Assembly: GCF_018401815.1 (NCBI RefSeq)
Contig: NZ_JAGYKG010000006.1
Location: forward strand, 62,001-126,000
From: Nonlabens sp.
GTDB taxonomy: Bacteria; Bacteroidota; Bacteroidia; Flavobacteriales; Flavobacteriaceae
Reading direction: 5' to 3'
DNA length: 64,000 bases
Below are positions 44,585 to 54,200 of the stretch, piece after piece. The translations under genes and the position numbers were made by a program. Each line of letters starts with the position of its first letter. The first letter of the stretch is position 1. The notes beneath the pieces were generated by a model. That model made no database searches, was not told where the DNA came from, and saw only the letters and a list, made by a program, of their open reading frames with translations.

Positions 44585-45850
44585 TTGAGGACCTTGTATA
44601 ATATTTTTTCCGCTTTCGCGAAAGCGTGCCTGCCACTAGCTGGAGTTTTTAATAAAAAACTGAAGCTCGGTGCGCAAGGCCGCGAACGCACTTGGGACAT
44701 TTTAGATAAAAAAGTAAAGTCGTCCCTACCCAAAATATGGGTACACGCAGCGAGTTTAGGCGAGTTTGAACAAGTTGTTCCCGTACTAGAACGCATCAAC
44801 CGGGAGAATTATCAAGTCATCCTCACTTTTTTCTCTCCTAGTGGCTACGAGAACAAAAAAAACACCCCCCTAGCTGATGTGGTTTGCTATTTACCCCTAG
44901 ACGCCGTGAGTAACGTAAATAAATTTATCGCCACCGTAGAACCATCGCTGGCCATAATGGTGAAGTATGAATTTTGGCCTAATTATTTAAATGCACTCCA
45001 AGAAACCAATTGTACAACCATTCTTGTAAGTGGTGTTTTTAGAGATAAAATGCCTTTTAATAGTTGGTATGGAACATGGATGACCCATTCCTTAGAAAGT
45101 TTTGATCATTTCTTTTTACAGAATGAATCTTCACTTCAAAATCTAGAAAAACTAGGTTTTACTAATGCCAGTGTAAGTGGTGATACCAGATTTGATCGCG
45201 CTAGCCAATTGATAGAAAGAGATAGTTCCATTACGGAATTAAAAAGCTTTATAGGAAATAAAAAGTGTCTTGTAATAGGAAGTTCTTGGCCAGAAGATAT
45301 AGCGATCATGAAAAATTGGCTGAACAACAACGACCAAAATAAGAACTACAAAATCATTATTGCTCCTCATGAAGTAGCACCTAATTCTATTACCCAGCTA
45401 TGCAACAGCCTGAACTACCACCCTATAAAATGGAGCAGCATTCAAGGCTGTGCGATTCGTGATCTCGAGGCTGAATCGACACTGATTATAGACAGCATAG
45501 GCTTGCTTACTAAAGCCTATAGCTACGCCGATCTTGCCTACGTGGGTGGAGCTATGGGAACAAAAGGCTTACACAACATTCTAGAAGCGGCAACTTATGG
45601 TGTTCCTGTGATCATAGGAAAGAACTATGACAAATTCCCTGAAGCTGGAAAATTAGAAGATTTAGGAGGTTTGTTTTCTGTAAAAGATGCTCTTGACTTT
45701 GAAACCATGACCAACCAGCTGCTAGAAGACGATTATTTAAGAGATAAAACTGGAATGATTTGTGGTCACTGGATCAACAGCAATACGGGCGCAACTAGAG
45801 AAATTGTTACCTATTTAAAAACTATAGATGAAAAACTTATTCTGGATTAG
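44585..45850 (+). CDS. waaA: 3-deoxy-D-manno-octulosonic acid transferase
   Basis: 421 residues from a TTG at 44585 (another TTG at 44594 is possible; no ATG is available). It adds Kdo to lipid A at the inner membrane. Seen: the N-terminal helix region LYNIFSAFAKACLPLAG, WVHAASLGEFEQ with the catalytic Glu, YLPLDA, MVKYEFWPNYL, and the C-terminal sugar-nucleotide site YVGGAMGTKGLHNILEAATYG. A repeat copy (44611-44626) forms part of the N-terminal membrane helix. The next gene overlaps its end by 23 bases. Confidence 0.93.
   Translation: MRTLYNIFSAFAKACLPLAGVFNKKLKLGAQGRERTWDILDKKVKSSLPKIWVHAASLGEFEQVVPVLERINRENYQVILTFFSPSGYENKKNTPLADVVCYLPLDAVSNVNKFIATVEPSLAIMVKYEFWPNYLNALQETNCTTILVSGVFRDKMPFNSWYGTWMTHSLESFDHFFLQNESSLQNLEKLGFTNASVSGDTRFDRASQLIERDSSITELKSFIGNKKCLVIGSSWPEDIAIMKNWLNNNDQNKNYKIIIAPHEVAPNSITQLCNSLNYHPIKWSSIQGCAIRDLEAESTLIIDSIGLLTKAYSYADLAYVGGAMGTKGLHNILEAATYGVPVIIGKNYDKFPEAGKLEDLGGLFSVKDALDFETMTNQLLEDDYLRDKTGMICGHWINSNTGATREIVTYLKTIDEKLILD
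44611..44626. repeat. Palindromic repeat copy 13 (in waaA)
   Basis: Exact CGCTTTCGCGAAAGCG, read as AFAKA in the N-terminal helix of WaaA. Confidence 0.9.
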
Positions 45851-46805
45851 TTTTGTAGCAGTAAGTTTCAACTTAAGTTGGAGTCAAGACATTAGCATAA
45901 AAGATGCTACTACTAAAGAAGCTATTGCTTTTGCTACCATCAGTTTTGGAAACGGTAAAGGAACTTTTGCAGATGATGAAGGAAGTTTCAGGTTCTCCAA
46001 AAAACTCTATAATGACGTAGACTCTTTATTCTTTTCCAGTATAGGTTACGCTGATTTAGGTATCGCTGTAGAAAACCTACAATCAGAAGTGTTTCTATAC
46101 CAACAAGCAGATGAACTGGAAACCGTCATCATAAGTGCAGCTCTTACAGGAAAATACCAAGACCGTAAAAAGAAAGAAATAGGTCACGATAATTACTTTG
46201 ACTGTTGGTTGCCTACGGTAGAAAGTGAGATTGCAGTGAAATTTGATCGTTACGATGGCGAACCCACCCAAATCACTCAACTCAAATTACCGGTAGTTGT
46301 AGAGAAGAGTCAGTCCAGTAACAAAGGGAAGTTGCGCCAGTTTTCTACGATGTTCAGAGTTTCTTTTTACGATGTTCAGGAAGCTGGAAGTCCATCTAGC
46401 AGGTCGCTATATCCCTCAAAAACATTTATCATTGATCAAACCACTGAAGAAACATTTGAATTAGATATAGAAGAATTGAAGATCAATATCCCACAAAACG
46501 GAATCTTTGTTTCTATCCAAGTATTGGGATATAGCACCCCAGAAGGAAAACTCATCAAAGCTAAGAAATACAGGGAAATCAAAACTAGAAACGGTACTGT
46601 AAAGGTCTCCACCACGTACCGACCACTTCTGCCCTTTACTCAAGAAATAGAAGGTAAAAACACATGGGTAAAACGCATCTTTTTTCATAATAAGACTTGG
46701 CAACTATTTGATCTCAGTTACAACCCCAACAGTAAACTGGTAAGATCTGGCAACAACGATTATGGTATGGGAGCCGAGTTTAAAGTGTTTTATAGAGATC
46801 AGTAA
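45828..46805 (+). CDS. Secreted protein with carboxypeptidase-regulatory-like domain
   Basis: 325 residues. Signal peptide ends in SWSQ (about residue 19), then a carboxypeptidase-D regulatory-like domain (about 20-100: IKDATTKEAIAFATISF, GTFADDEGSFRFS), then a region of unknown fold. This is the build of many Bacteroidota periplasmic or outer-membrane proteins. Its start overlaps the end of waaA by 23 bases in another frame, so expression may be coupled. It converges with the DUF2461 gene with one base between. Confidence 0.8.
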   Translation: MKNLFWISFVAVSFNLSWSQDISIKDATTKEAIAFATISFGNGKGTFADDEGSFRFSKKLYNDVDSLFFSSIGYADLGIAVENLQSEVFLYQQADELETVIISAALTGKYQDRKKKEIGHDNYFDCWLPTVESEIAVKFDRYDGEPTQITQLKLPVVVEKSQSSNKGKLRQFSTMFRVSFYDVQEAGSPSSRSLYPSKTFIIDQTTEETFELDIEELKINIPQNGIFVSIQVLGYSTPEGKLIKAKKYREIKTRNGTVKVSTTYRPLLPFTQEIEGKNTWVKRIFFHNKTWQLFDLSYNPNSKLVRSGNNDYGMGAEFKVFYRDQ

Positions 46806-46806
46806 A

Positions 46807-47466
46807 TCAAACCGTTACTGCTTTATTCAAATAAGCTCTAAAAGGGATCATTTCTTTATATACGGCAACACAATGCTGCATAAAATCTTCTTGCATCACT
46901 TGTTTTTGAGTGAGATCGTGTTGTACGGCAAATGTTTTTAATCGCAGCAAGTCTATATGCTCATGATCTTGAGAATACCTTTTAGGGGCAGTTTTCAATG
47001 AATTGCCATCATCGATCAGGTCAAAAGTTTCTTTAAAAGATTTCTTGTTAAGAATTTTTTTATACTCCCTTCCATTATAATCTATAGCATCTCTAATAGA
47101 GTCAAGCAATTCCTTTTTAGGTTGGTAAAATCCGCCAGCGATAAAGGATTCTTCTGTCCCTAAATGAATATAAAAATCGCCTTGTTTTCCGTTTTCATTA
47201 AGGTCCATACCAGCACCAAAATGGTCCTTATAGATGGGCTTATTAGGATGGAACATCAAATTGTTATTGATGCGATTAATAGCTTTACGCCCGTCTATAG
47301 AAACATAATTAGGATCTACTTTTCCCAATTCGATATCGAGTTGGTTGAGCCAAGAAATGTACCAGTCGCGCACTTCATGGTAGCGCTTTCGGTTCTCATC
47401 CATCCAGTCTTTGGAATTATTCTTTTGCAAGTCCCTCAGAAAATCATATAATTTATAAAAGCTCAT
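46807..47466 (-). CDS. DUF2461 (TIGR02453) protein
   Basis: 219 residues. The sequence shows the DUF2461 pattern: FLRDLQKNNSKDWMDENRKRY at the start, INRINNNLMFHPNKPIYKDHFGA in the middle and GGFYQPKKELLDSIRDAID later. Function not established in the family. A decayed copy of the palindromic repeat (CGCTTTTGCGAAATCG, about 47494-47509) lies upstream of its start. Confidence 0.85.
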   Translation of the reverse strand: MSFYKLYDFLRDLQKNNSKDWMDENRKRYHEVRDWYISWLNQLDIELGKVDPNYVSIDGRKAINRINNNLMFHPNKPIYKDHFGAGMDLNENGKQGDFYIHLGTEESFIAGGFYQPKKELLDSIRDAIDYNGREYKKILNKKSFKETFDLIDDGNSLKTAPKRYSQDHEHIDLLRLKTFAVQHDLTQKQVMQEDFMQHCVAVYKEMIPFRAYLNKAVTV

Positions 47467-47563
47467 TAAATAGAAGTTGTATTTATTTTGTTTCGCTTTT
47501 GCGAAATCGGAATCTAAGGAACAACTACCTTAATAAAGTAGCAGGAAAGCAGGAAGCTGTGAT

Positions 47564-48343
47564 TTACTTGTAAGAGTTGCCTTTTTTAATACTTTGTATT
47601 TCTTCTCGCAAACTATCCAGTCCTTGTTTTAACGAAATCATCGCTTCTTCTCCTTCATGCGCATCCAGGTCAAAACTCAATTTTGAGTTGACTTCCCAAA
47701 GCTCTTTAATCTCCACCACTGCTTGCTCAATCACGGGATATTCTCGATTAAGGGAGATCAAATTTACCGCTTCTGGTGATTCAGACTTGCGCATTTTTTT
47801 TACTAAAACACTATCTGTAGTAACTACCACATGAATGCGATTGTCATTTGCTGTGCGCACACTTTCCACTGCTTTTCCCATAACCCATTCTTGCGGCTGC
47901 AATACAGGCAACATACTATCTCCTTGTACTTGAAAAGCTCTATAACTTCCCTCACTGTATTGTGGCAGTGGTATGTTAAATGCCGGCAACTCGTTGTACC
48001 AATCTGTATCTTGCACATTACTAGCGTAACCAGCACTCGCTTTAATTGGAACCATGATCATATTTTCACGATCATTAGTATCCATGGTTATGATCTTAGG
48101 CGCTGTACTTGTGCTTGTCTCTAAATATTTATTGTAACTCTTCCCATACAACCACAATGGGTTCACATTAAACTGTCGCAGTAGTTCTGTTACAATTTTG
48201 CCGGTAATTTTCTTTTTACCTCGCTCTATGTCGGCAGTTGTGCTACCTGCATCGAGCAAGTCTGCAAACTCACTTTGTGTTTTCCCCAAGTCCTCTCGTA
48301 CCTGTTTGAATCTTTTTGCTTCTGTTAGAATCTCTTGTGCCAT
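47564..48343 (-). CDS. XRE-type repressor with S24 (LexA-like) self-cleaving domain
   Basis: 259 residues. An N-terminal helix-turn-helix (about 10-65: LGKTQSEFADLLDAGSTTADIERGKKKI) joins a C-terminal S24 peptidase (about 95-220). The cleavage-type pair lies in KASAGYASN, the catalytic Ser in FQVQGDSMLPVL and the Lys in VLVKKMRK, so the protein should cut itself when RecA is activated, as LexA and CI do. It is divergent from a SRAP gene, and four GGAA-N3-TTCC sites fill the gap. A TATATTTG box ends four bases before its ATG. It is the likely damage-responsive repressor of the mutagenesis cluster. Confidence 0.9.
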   Translation of the reverse strand: MAQEILTEAKRFKQVREDLGKTQSEFADLLDAGSTTADIERGKKKITGKIVTELLRQFNVNPLWLYGKSYNKYLETSTSTAPKIITMDTNDRENMIMVPIKASAGYASNVQDTDWYNELPAFNIPLPQYSEGSYRAFQVQGDSMLPVLQPQEWVMGKAVESVRTANDNRIHVVVTTDSVLVKKMRKSESPEAVNLISLNREYPVIEQAVVEIKELWEVNSKLSFDLDAHEGEEAMISLKQGLDSLREEIQSIKKGNSYK

Positions 48344-48347
48344 AGGA

Positions 48348-48355
48348 CAAATATA
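48348..48355 (-). promoter_or_regulatory. -7 box (TATATTTG) of the S24 repressor gene
   Basis: Exact TAnnTTTG on the minus strand, four bases before the ATG; the transcript would be leaderless or nearly so. The first operator copy lies 9 bases further upstream, fitting self-repression. Confidence 0.5.
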
Positions 48356-48364
48356 GGTATTTTA

Positions 48365-48460
48365 GGAATATTTCCAATTTTAACACTGGAATATTTCCAT
48401 AATGTTGGAATTATTCCATATATTTGAATCGTGAACGGAGATAATTCTTGGAATATTTCC
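48365..48460. promoter_or_regulatory. Operator array: four GGAA-N3-TTCC sites
   Basis: GGAATATTTCC at 48365-48375, 48388-48398 and 48450-48460, and GGAATTATTCC at 48407-48417. Each is an inverted repeat GGAA/TTCC around three bases. They lie between the divergent S24 repressor and SRAP genes and surround both -7 boxes. Confidence 0.8.
48419..48426 (+). promoter_or_regulatory. -7 box (TATATTTG) of the SRAP gene
   Basis: Exact TAnnTTTG two bases after the third operator site; a fourth site lies just downstream of the expected transcription start. Confidence 0.5.
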
Positions 48461-48474
48461 ATAAAACTATAATT

Positions 48475-49302
48475 ATGTGTGGAAGAGCAACTATAATTAC
48501 GCCAGCAGTAAATTTAGAAAAGCGGTTCAACGCCGCCTTTGTAAAAGATGCTGAACTCAAAGAAAACGTAAACATAAGCGCAGGTAATAAGATACCTGTC
48601 ATTACCAGCGAGCAGCCTAATCATATACAGCTATTTACTTTGGGCTACACTCCTCACTGGGCTCACAAACAGACGTACATGATCAATGCGCGCAGTGAGG
48701 GAAGTTTAAACGTAGAAAACGATCCTAATTATAAAGGAGCTATGGGTATTTTTAATAAGCCTATGTTTCGACATGCCATTAAATCTCAACGTTGTTTAGT
48801 TCTAGTAGATGCCTTTATAGAAGGTCCAAAACAAGAAAAACTTAATAAACCCTTTATCGTATATCCTAATCGTGATCGTGGCCCTTTTGCACTAGCTGGA
48901 ATTTATGACACTTGGCAACATCCATTAACCAGAGAATTACATCATACCGTTGCCATAGTTACCAGTGCAGCAAATAGGCTTACACAACGAATAGAGCACC
49001 ATAGGGCGCCAGTAGTATTGAGTAAAGAAGATGAAGAAAAGTGGCTCAATCCAGATATCTCTACCGCAGAGCTTTCTAGAATGATGCAGCCTTTTGACTC
49101 TAAAGGATTCAATGCTTATCCCATTTCACAAAAAATAAAAAACCCAGAAGCAAATGGTCTAGAGCTGTTAAAACCTATAGGAGATAAGCTTTTCAAAGAT
49201 TACGACCGCTGTCTATATGAAAGACTCAAATTTGCTGAAGAAGATGAATACGCCATCAGAGAAGAGCGTCTTGTAGAAGGAGACCAATTTGTTTTATTTT
49301 AA
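48475..49302 (+). CDS. SRAP/HMCES-family DNA-protein crosslink shield protein
   Basis: 275 residues from ATG 48475, which places the catalytic Cys at position 2 (MCGRATIITP), as the family requires after Met removal; a longer frame from 48448 would hide it. YMINARSE, the Glu in LVLVDAFIEGP and the His in EHHRAPVVL are the other expected active-site residues. SRAP proteins bind abasic sites in single-stranded DNA by a covalent bond. The operator array upstream implies damage induction. The next small gene starts two bases after the stop. Confidence 0.92.
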   Translation: MCGRATIITPAVNLEKRFNAAFVKDAELKENVNISAGNKIPVITSEQPNHIQLFTLGYTPHWAHKQTYMINARSEGSLNVENDPNYKGAMGIFNKPMFRHAIKSQRCLVLVDAFIEGPKQEKLNKPFIVYPNRDRGPFALAGIYDTWQHPLTRELHHTVAIVTSAANRLTQRIEHHRAPVVLSKEDEEKWLNPDISTAELSRMMQPFDSKGFNAYPISQKIKNPEANGLELLKPIGDKLFKDYDRCLYERLKFAEEDEYAIREERLVEGDQFVLF

Positions 49303-49303
49303 A

Positions 49304-49600
49304 ATGTATACCGACATGAATATAGAACTCATAAAAACAGAACTAGCGCAGCGAGTAGAACAGCTTCTTATTACTAGAAAAGCTAGTAGGCAAGCGACTA
49401 TGAAGGTAGTATGCCAAGTAAAAACTTGGTCTGATAAAGTAGCCGAGACAGAAGACCTTATCCATAAAGTATACCACACACTTCATGAGGTACTACAGCA
49501 AAATGGTATTTACTTTAAAAATGAAATTGAAAAAGAAGGCTTTGTAAGCTTTATGGAGCCTACAGTAAATGATCTGGTCATTAAAAATATCATCGATTAA
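49304..49600 (+). CDS. Small protein of unknown function in the damage operon
   Basis: 98 residues from ATG 49304 (ATG 49316 is also possible). Mostly helical and charged: TELAQRVEQLLITRKASRQ, KVAETEDLIHKVYHTLHEVL. No family recognised. It starts one base after the SRAP stop and is closed by a strong terminator, so it is part of the SRAP transcript and likely damage-induced. Confidence 0.65.
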   Translation: MYTDMNIELIKTELAQRVEQLLITRKASRQATMKVVCQVKTWSDKVAETEDLIHKVYHTLHEVLQQNGIYFKNEIEKEGFVSFMEPTVNDLVIKNIID

Positions 49601-49639
49601 AAGCTACAAAACATAAAATAACCAACTTGTTATTTCATC

Positions 49640-49671
49640 AACCTCACAGAACTATTTCTGTGAGGTTTTTT
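49640..49671 (+). terminator. Terminator after the SRAP operon
   Basis: AACCTCACAGAA, four-base loop, TTCTGTGAGGTT, six T. A perfect 12-bp stem. Confidence 0.88.
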
Positions 49672-49828
49672 AACCCATTGTTTTAAGCAAAGTGATGGTT
49701 CAACCTGTGAAAGTTCCACTTGAACAAAGTTGGAAATTAAAAGAAACATTTAGTGAGCCACCTCAAAGATTTAAGCCACAAATTATAATAAATCGAGATA
49801 TTAAATAGAATCGAGATATTACAAACCG

Positions 49829-49882
49829 ATTCCGCTATGCAGCGGAATGACAGTATAAACAAGAGATTCCTGCCTGCGCAGG
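49829..49882. repeat. Two short hairpins before dinB
   Basis: ATTCCGCTATGCAGCGGAAT (49829-49848) and CCTGC-CTGC-GCAGG (49869-49882). This pair with GGAATGACAG between resembles intergenic repeats common in Bacteroidota. The second hairpin reaches to ten bases before the dinB start and could hide its ribosome site. Confidence 0.7.
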
Positions 49883-49892
49883 TATGATAACT

Positions 49893-51110
49893 ATGAGCGA
49901 TAAACACATCATACATTTAGATCTAGACACTTTCTACGTTTCTGTAGAGAGAAAGATGGATTCACGTCTTGAAAACCGACCGCTACTTGTAGGTGGAACA
50001 AGTGATCGCGGTGTCGTTGCTGCTTGCAGTTACGAAACAAGAGGCTATGGGGTACACAGTGGGATGTCTATGAAATTGGCAAGGCAGCTTTGCCCAGAAG
50101 CAGTGGTTATAAGAGGGAATGCAGGGACGTATTCTAAACACTCTGATGAAGTCACTGAAATCATCAAACAGGAAACCCCGCTTTTTGAAAAATCAAGCAT
50201 CGATGAGTTCTATGCAGATCTGTCTGGAATGGATCGGTTTTATGGCTGTTATAAGCTGGCAACAGAATTGCGCAAAAAAGTCATCAGAGAAACAGGACTA
50301 CCTATTTCCTTTGGCCTCTCTATAAATAAAGTTGTTTCCAAAATCGCTACTGGAGAAGCAAAACCTAACAACCAATTGATGATCAATTACGGGGAAGAAA
50401 AAGACTTTATGGCACCACTGTCTATCAAAAAGATTCCGCAAGTAGGAGATAAAACCTATCAAACCTTAAGACATCTGGGGGTACAACGCATTCATACCAT
50501 TCAAGAAATGCCCGAAGAAATGCTCATCAACGTATTGGGCAAAAACGGCAGCATGATCTGGCGCCGTGCACAAGGAGTCGATAACCGACCTGTTATTGCT
50601 TTTAATGAGCGCAAATCAATCAGCACCGAACGTACTTTTGACCGAGATACTATAGATGTGAAAAAACTAAATTCCATTCTTATCGCTATGACTGAAAACC
50701 TTGCTTTTCAACTCAGGCGAGGCGATAAACTCACCGGTTGCATTAACGTGAAAATCAAATACTCTGACTTCAACACCTACACCAAACAGATGCGAATTCC
50801 TTATTGCAGTGCAGATCATATTTTGATCCCTCACATACTAGAGATTTTTGAAAAGCTTTACAACCGCAGGCTATTGATCCGGCTTATAGGGATCCGGTTT
50901 TCACATATTGTAAATGGCCATTACCAGATCAATCTGTTTGATGATAATGAAACTGCACTTAACCTGTATAACGCATTAGATAAAATAAGAGAAAAATATG
51001 GCGATAGAACCGTAATGAGGGCTGCTGGAATGGAAGCAAAAACCATAGGCCGAATGCTCAACCCCTTTAATGGATTACCCCCAGTGGTGCTCGCACATCG
51101 CAAACAATAA
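49893..51110 (+). CDS. dinB: DNA polymerase IV (Y-family, DinB)
   Basis: 405 residues from ATG 49893 (another ATG at 49884). Error-prone lesion-bypass polymerase. Catalytic acidic residues are visible in IIHLDLDTFYVSVE and EKSSIDEFYADL, YETRGYGVHSGMSM binds the incoming nucleotide, and near the C-terminus QINLFDD is a beta-clamp-binding motif. It lies between the SRAP operon and a second DnaE, forming a mutagenesis cassette analogous in idea to imuB-dnaE2 but with a full DinB. No GGAA-N3-TTCC site is seen just upstream. Confidence 0.94.
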   Translation: MSDKHIIHLDLDTFYVSVERKMDSRLENRPLLVGGTSDRGVVAACSYETRGYGVHSGMSMKLARQLCPEAVVIRGNAGTYSKHSDEVTEIIKQETPLFEKSSIDEFYADLSGMDRFYGCYKLATELRKKVIRETGLPISFGLSINKVVSKIATGEAKPNNQLMINYGEEKDFMAPLSIKKIPQVGDKTYQTLRHLGVQRIHTIQEMPEEMLINVLGKNGSMIWRRAQGVDNRPVIAFNERKSISTERTFDRDTIDVKKLNSILIAMTENLAFQLRRGDKLTGCINVKIKYSDFNTYTKQMRIPYCSADHILIPHILEIFEKLYNRRLLIRLIGIRFSHIVNGHYQINLFDDNETALNLYNALDKIREKYGDRTVMRAAGMEAKTIGRMLNPFNGLPPVVLAHRKQ

Positions 51111-51299
51111 GATTAGGGATTAAGGAGAATTAAAAAAATATAGGCGTGTGTTGAAATAAATCCCTATGAATTATAAAACGGACCAACCAACAAATTAATT
51201 AATTACGTCTTTCAAGAAGCTCCATGCTCGTTAAATAGCACCTAGTGAGGTCTAAAGCTCTTGAAAACCGCTTTAAATAAACCAAATTAAAAAGTCAAT

Positions 51300-54200
51300 T
51301 TGTACCTCAATAATCACACCTATTACTCCTTGCGTTACGGCACCTTTAATGAAGAAGAGCTGATAAAACTTGCGCTTGAAAACGGAGTGAAAACCATTGT
51401 TCTAACTGATATCAACAACACCAGTGCATGCCTTAACTTTATCAGGCTTTGTACTCAAAGCAATCTTCATGCAGTGATCGGTATTGATTTTAGAAACAAG
51501 CACCAACAATTGTATGTAGGTATTGCTAAAAATAACCATGGGTTTCAGGAACTCAACGAGTACTTATCCTTTCATCTGGAAAATAAAATTCCCTTTCCAG
51601 ATCAGGCCCCAGCCTTTGAGAATGCTTTTGTCATCTATCCGTTTAAAAAGGTACTAGCACTGGAGAAAACTCGCTTTCGCGAAAGCGAATTCATAGGAAT
51701 CTCTATTGCCGCATTACGCCAACTTCCTTTTACCACATATGTGAAAATGAAGGACCACTTAGTGGTAATGCAAACGGTGACCTTTAGAACTAGAAAGGAT
51801 TTCAACGCTCACCGGCTATTGCGGTGTGTAGACTTAAATATTCTTTTGAGTCAGTTACCAGAATCCCAACAAGGTCATTTTGAAGATCAGATGATTCCTG
51901 TTCCTGAAATGGAGGAGGCCTTTATAGAATATCCCTTTATCATTGAAAACACCAAACGACTATTAGCAAATTGCGAGATCTATTTTGACTTTGAGAACGC
52001 TCAGCTTAACGCAAATCAACACCTCTATTCTGAAAGTAAGGAGGCCGATTATCAAAAACTAAGAACACTTGCTTATGCTGGTGTTGCAACTAGATACAGA
52101 GATAAAAAAGATAAAAAAGACGTGTTTGAGCGTATAGAAAAAGAACTAGGTGTTGTAAAAAAGAAAGGCTTTGTCGCCTATTTTTTGATCAATTGGCATA
52201 TTTGTGAATACGCCCGTAGCAAAAGTTACTTTTATGTAGGTCGCGGTAGTGGAGCCAACAGTATTCTTGCCTATTTGTTACAAATCACTGAGGTAGACCC
52301 CATAGAACTCGATCTTTATTTTGAACGTTTTATCAACGATTACAGGACGAGTCCACCAGATTTTGATATTGATTTCTCATGGGATGATCGGGAAGATATT
52401 ACTCGATTTATTTTTGAAGAATTTGATCATGTCGCCTTGCTTGCCACTTACAACACCTTTCAGTACCGTGCAGTTATCAGAGAATTAGGGAAAGTTTTTG
52501 GTCTTCCCAAGGCAGATATTGACCTACTCACCACAGGCAATTTTCAACTCGAGCAACTGGATCAAATGCACCAATTGGTATTGAAATATAGCCATTTGAT
52601 AAAAGGCATGCCCAACTATACCAGCATTCACGCTGGCGGAATTCTTATTACCGAAAAACCTATTCATTATTACAGCGCCACCAGCTTGCCTCCTAAAGGC
52701 TACCGCACCGTACAGTTTGACATGCATATTGCCGAAGATGCTGGGATTCATAAATTTGACATTCTTGCACAGCGTGGTTTAGGAAAGATACGCGACACGA
52801 TAGAGATTATTAAATACAACCAGCCCGATGCTCCCATAGCAAACCTGCATACTGATGTAAAGAAGTTTATGAAAGACCCTGAAATCAATAACATGATCTC
52901 ACAGGCAAAATGCATAGGTTGTTTTTATATAGAGTCTCCAGCTATGAGAATGTTGCTCAGCAAACTCGCTACTAATGATTATATAGGACTGGTTGCTGCC
53001 AGCTCTGTCATACGCCCTGGAGTTGCACAGAGCGGGATGATGCGCGAGTTTATTTTACGCACTCGATATCCTGAAAAACGCAAGGACGCACACCCCATCA
53101 TGCAAGAAATTATGCCCGAAACTTACGGCATCATGGTCTATCAAGAAGACGTGATCAAGGTAGCCCATTACTATGCGCAACTAGACCTTGCCGAAGCAGA
53201 TGTACTGCGTCGTGGAATGAGCGGTAAGTACCGATCTCGTGAAGAATTTCAAAAAGTAGAAGAAAAATTCTTTCAGAACTGTATCGATCTAGGACATGAT
53301 CCAGAGCAAACTAAAGAAATATGGAATCAAATTAAAAGTTTTGCTGGCTACGCTTTCGCGAAAGGGCACTCTGCATCTTACGCTGTAGAAAGTTATCAAA
53401 GCCTTTACTTAAAACGGTATTTCCCCTTAGAATACATGACGGCAACACTTAATAATGGCGGTGGCTTTTACCAACCTGAACTCTACGTACACGAAGCAAA
53501 AATGTGTGGTGCTACCATAGAACCACCTTGTATAAATCACAGTAATATTGCTAACATTATTAAAGGAAAAAGCATCTATCTAGGCTACAGTTACCTCAAG
53601 GAGCTGGAAAGAAAAACCATGGTGCGTATCATAGAAGCACGTCATTTGAATGGAAGCTTTACCTCTTTAGAAGACTTTATAAACCGTGTCTTTATCAGTA
53701 TAGATCAGCTTTCTATATTGATACGCATCAATGCTTTTAGGTTTACAGCAATGGATCGTTATGAATTATTGTGGCAAGCACATTATAAGCTTGACAAATC
53801 ACCACAAAAATATATTCAAAACAAACTGTTTGTTCCAGAATATAGGGAAGCCAAAATTCCTCAGCTTCACACTACCCATCAGGAATTAGCATATGAACAG
53901 ATAGAGCTTTTAGGCTTTCCGTTGTGTTCGCATTTTGACCTATTAGTAGAGCTGCCTAAAAACAATAACAGTCGCGAAGAGATGAAAGCGCATAACAAAA
54001 AAATGATGTTGATTTATGGCTACCTGGTAAATATCAAGACCACACATACGGCAAAAGGAAAACGCATGCAATTTGGTACTTTTTTAGATGGTAAGGGTCA
54101 TTTTTTTGATACGGTGATGTTCCCTCCAGTAGCGGCAAAAATTCGCTTTAGAGGAAGTGGCATCTATAAAATATACGGCAAGGTTGTGGAAGAATTTGAT

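Noticed and set aside
49829..49882. Repressor operator before dinB
   Set aside because: The hairpins do not match GGAA-N3-TTCC and look like a common intergenic repeat instead.
53351..53364. Repeat copy in the second dnaE as firm evidence of insertion
   Set aside because: It falls in a conserved polymerase block (GYAFxKxHS) and lacks the last bases of the palindrome, so protein conservation could explain it.
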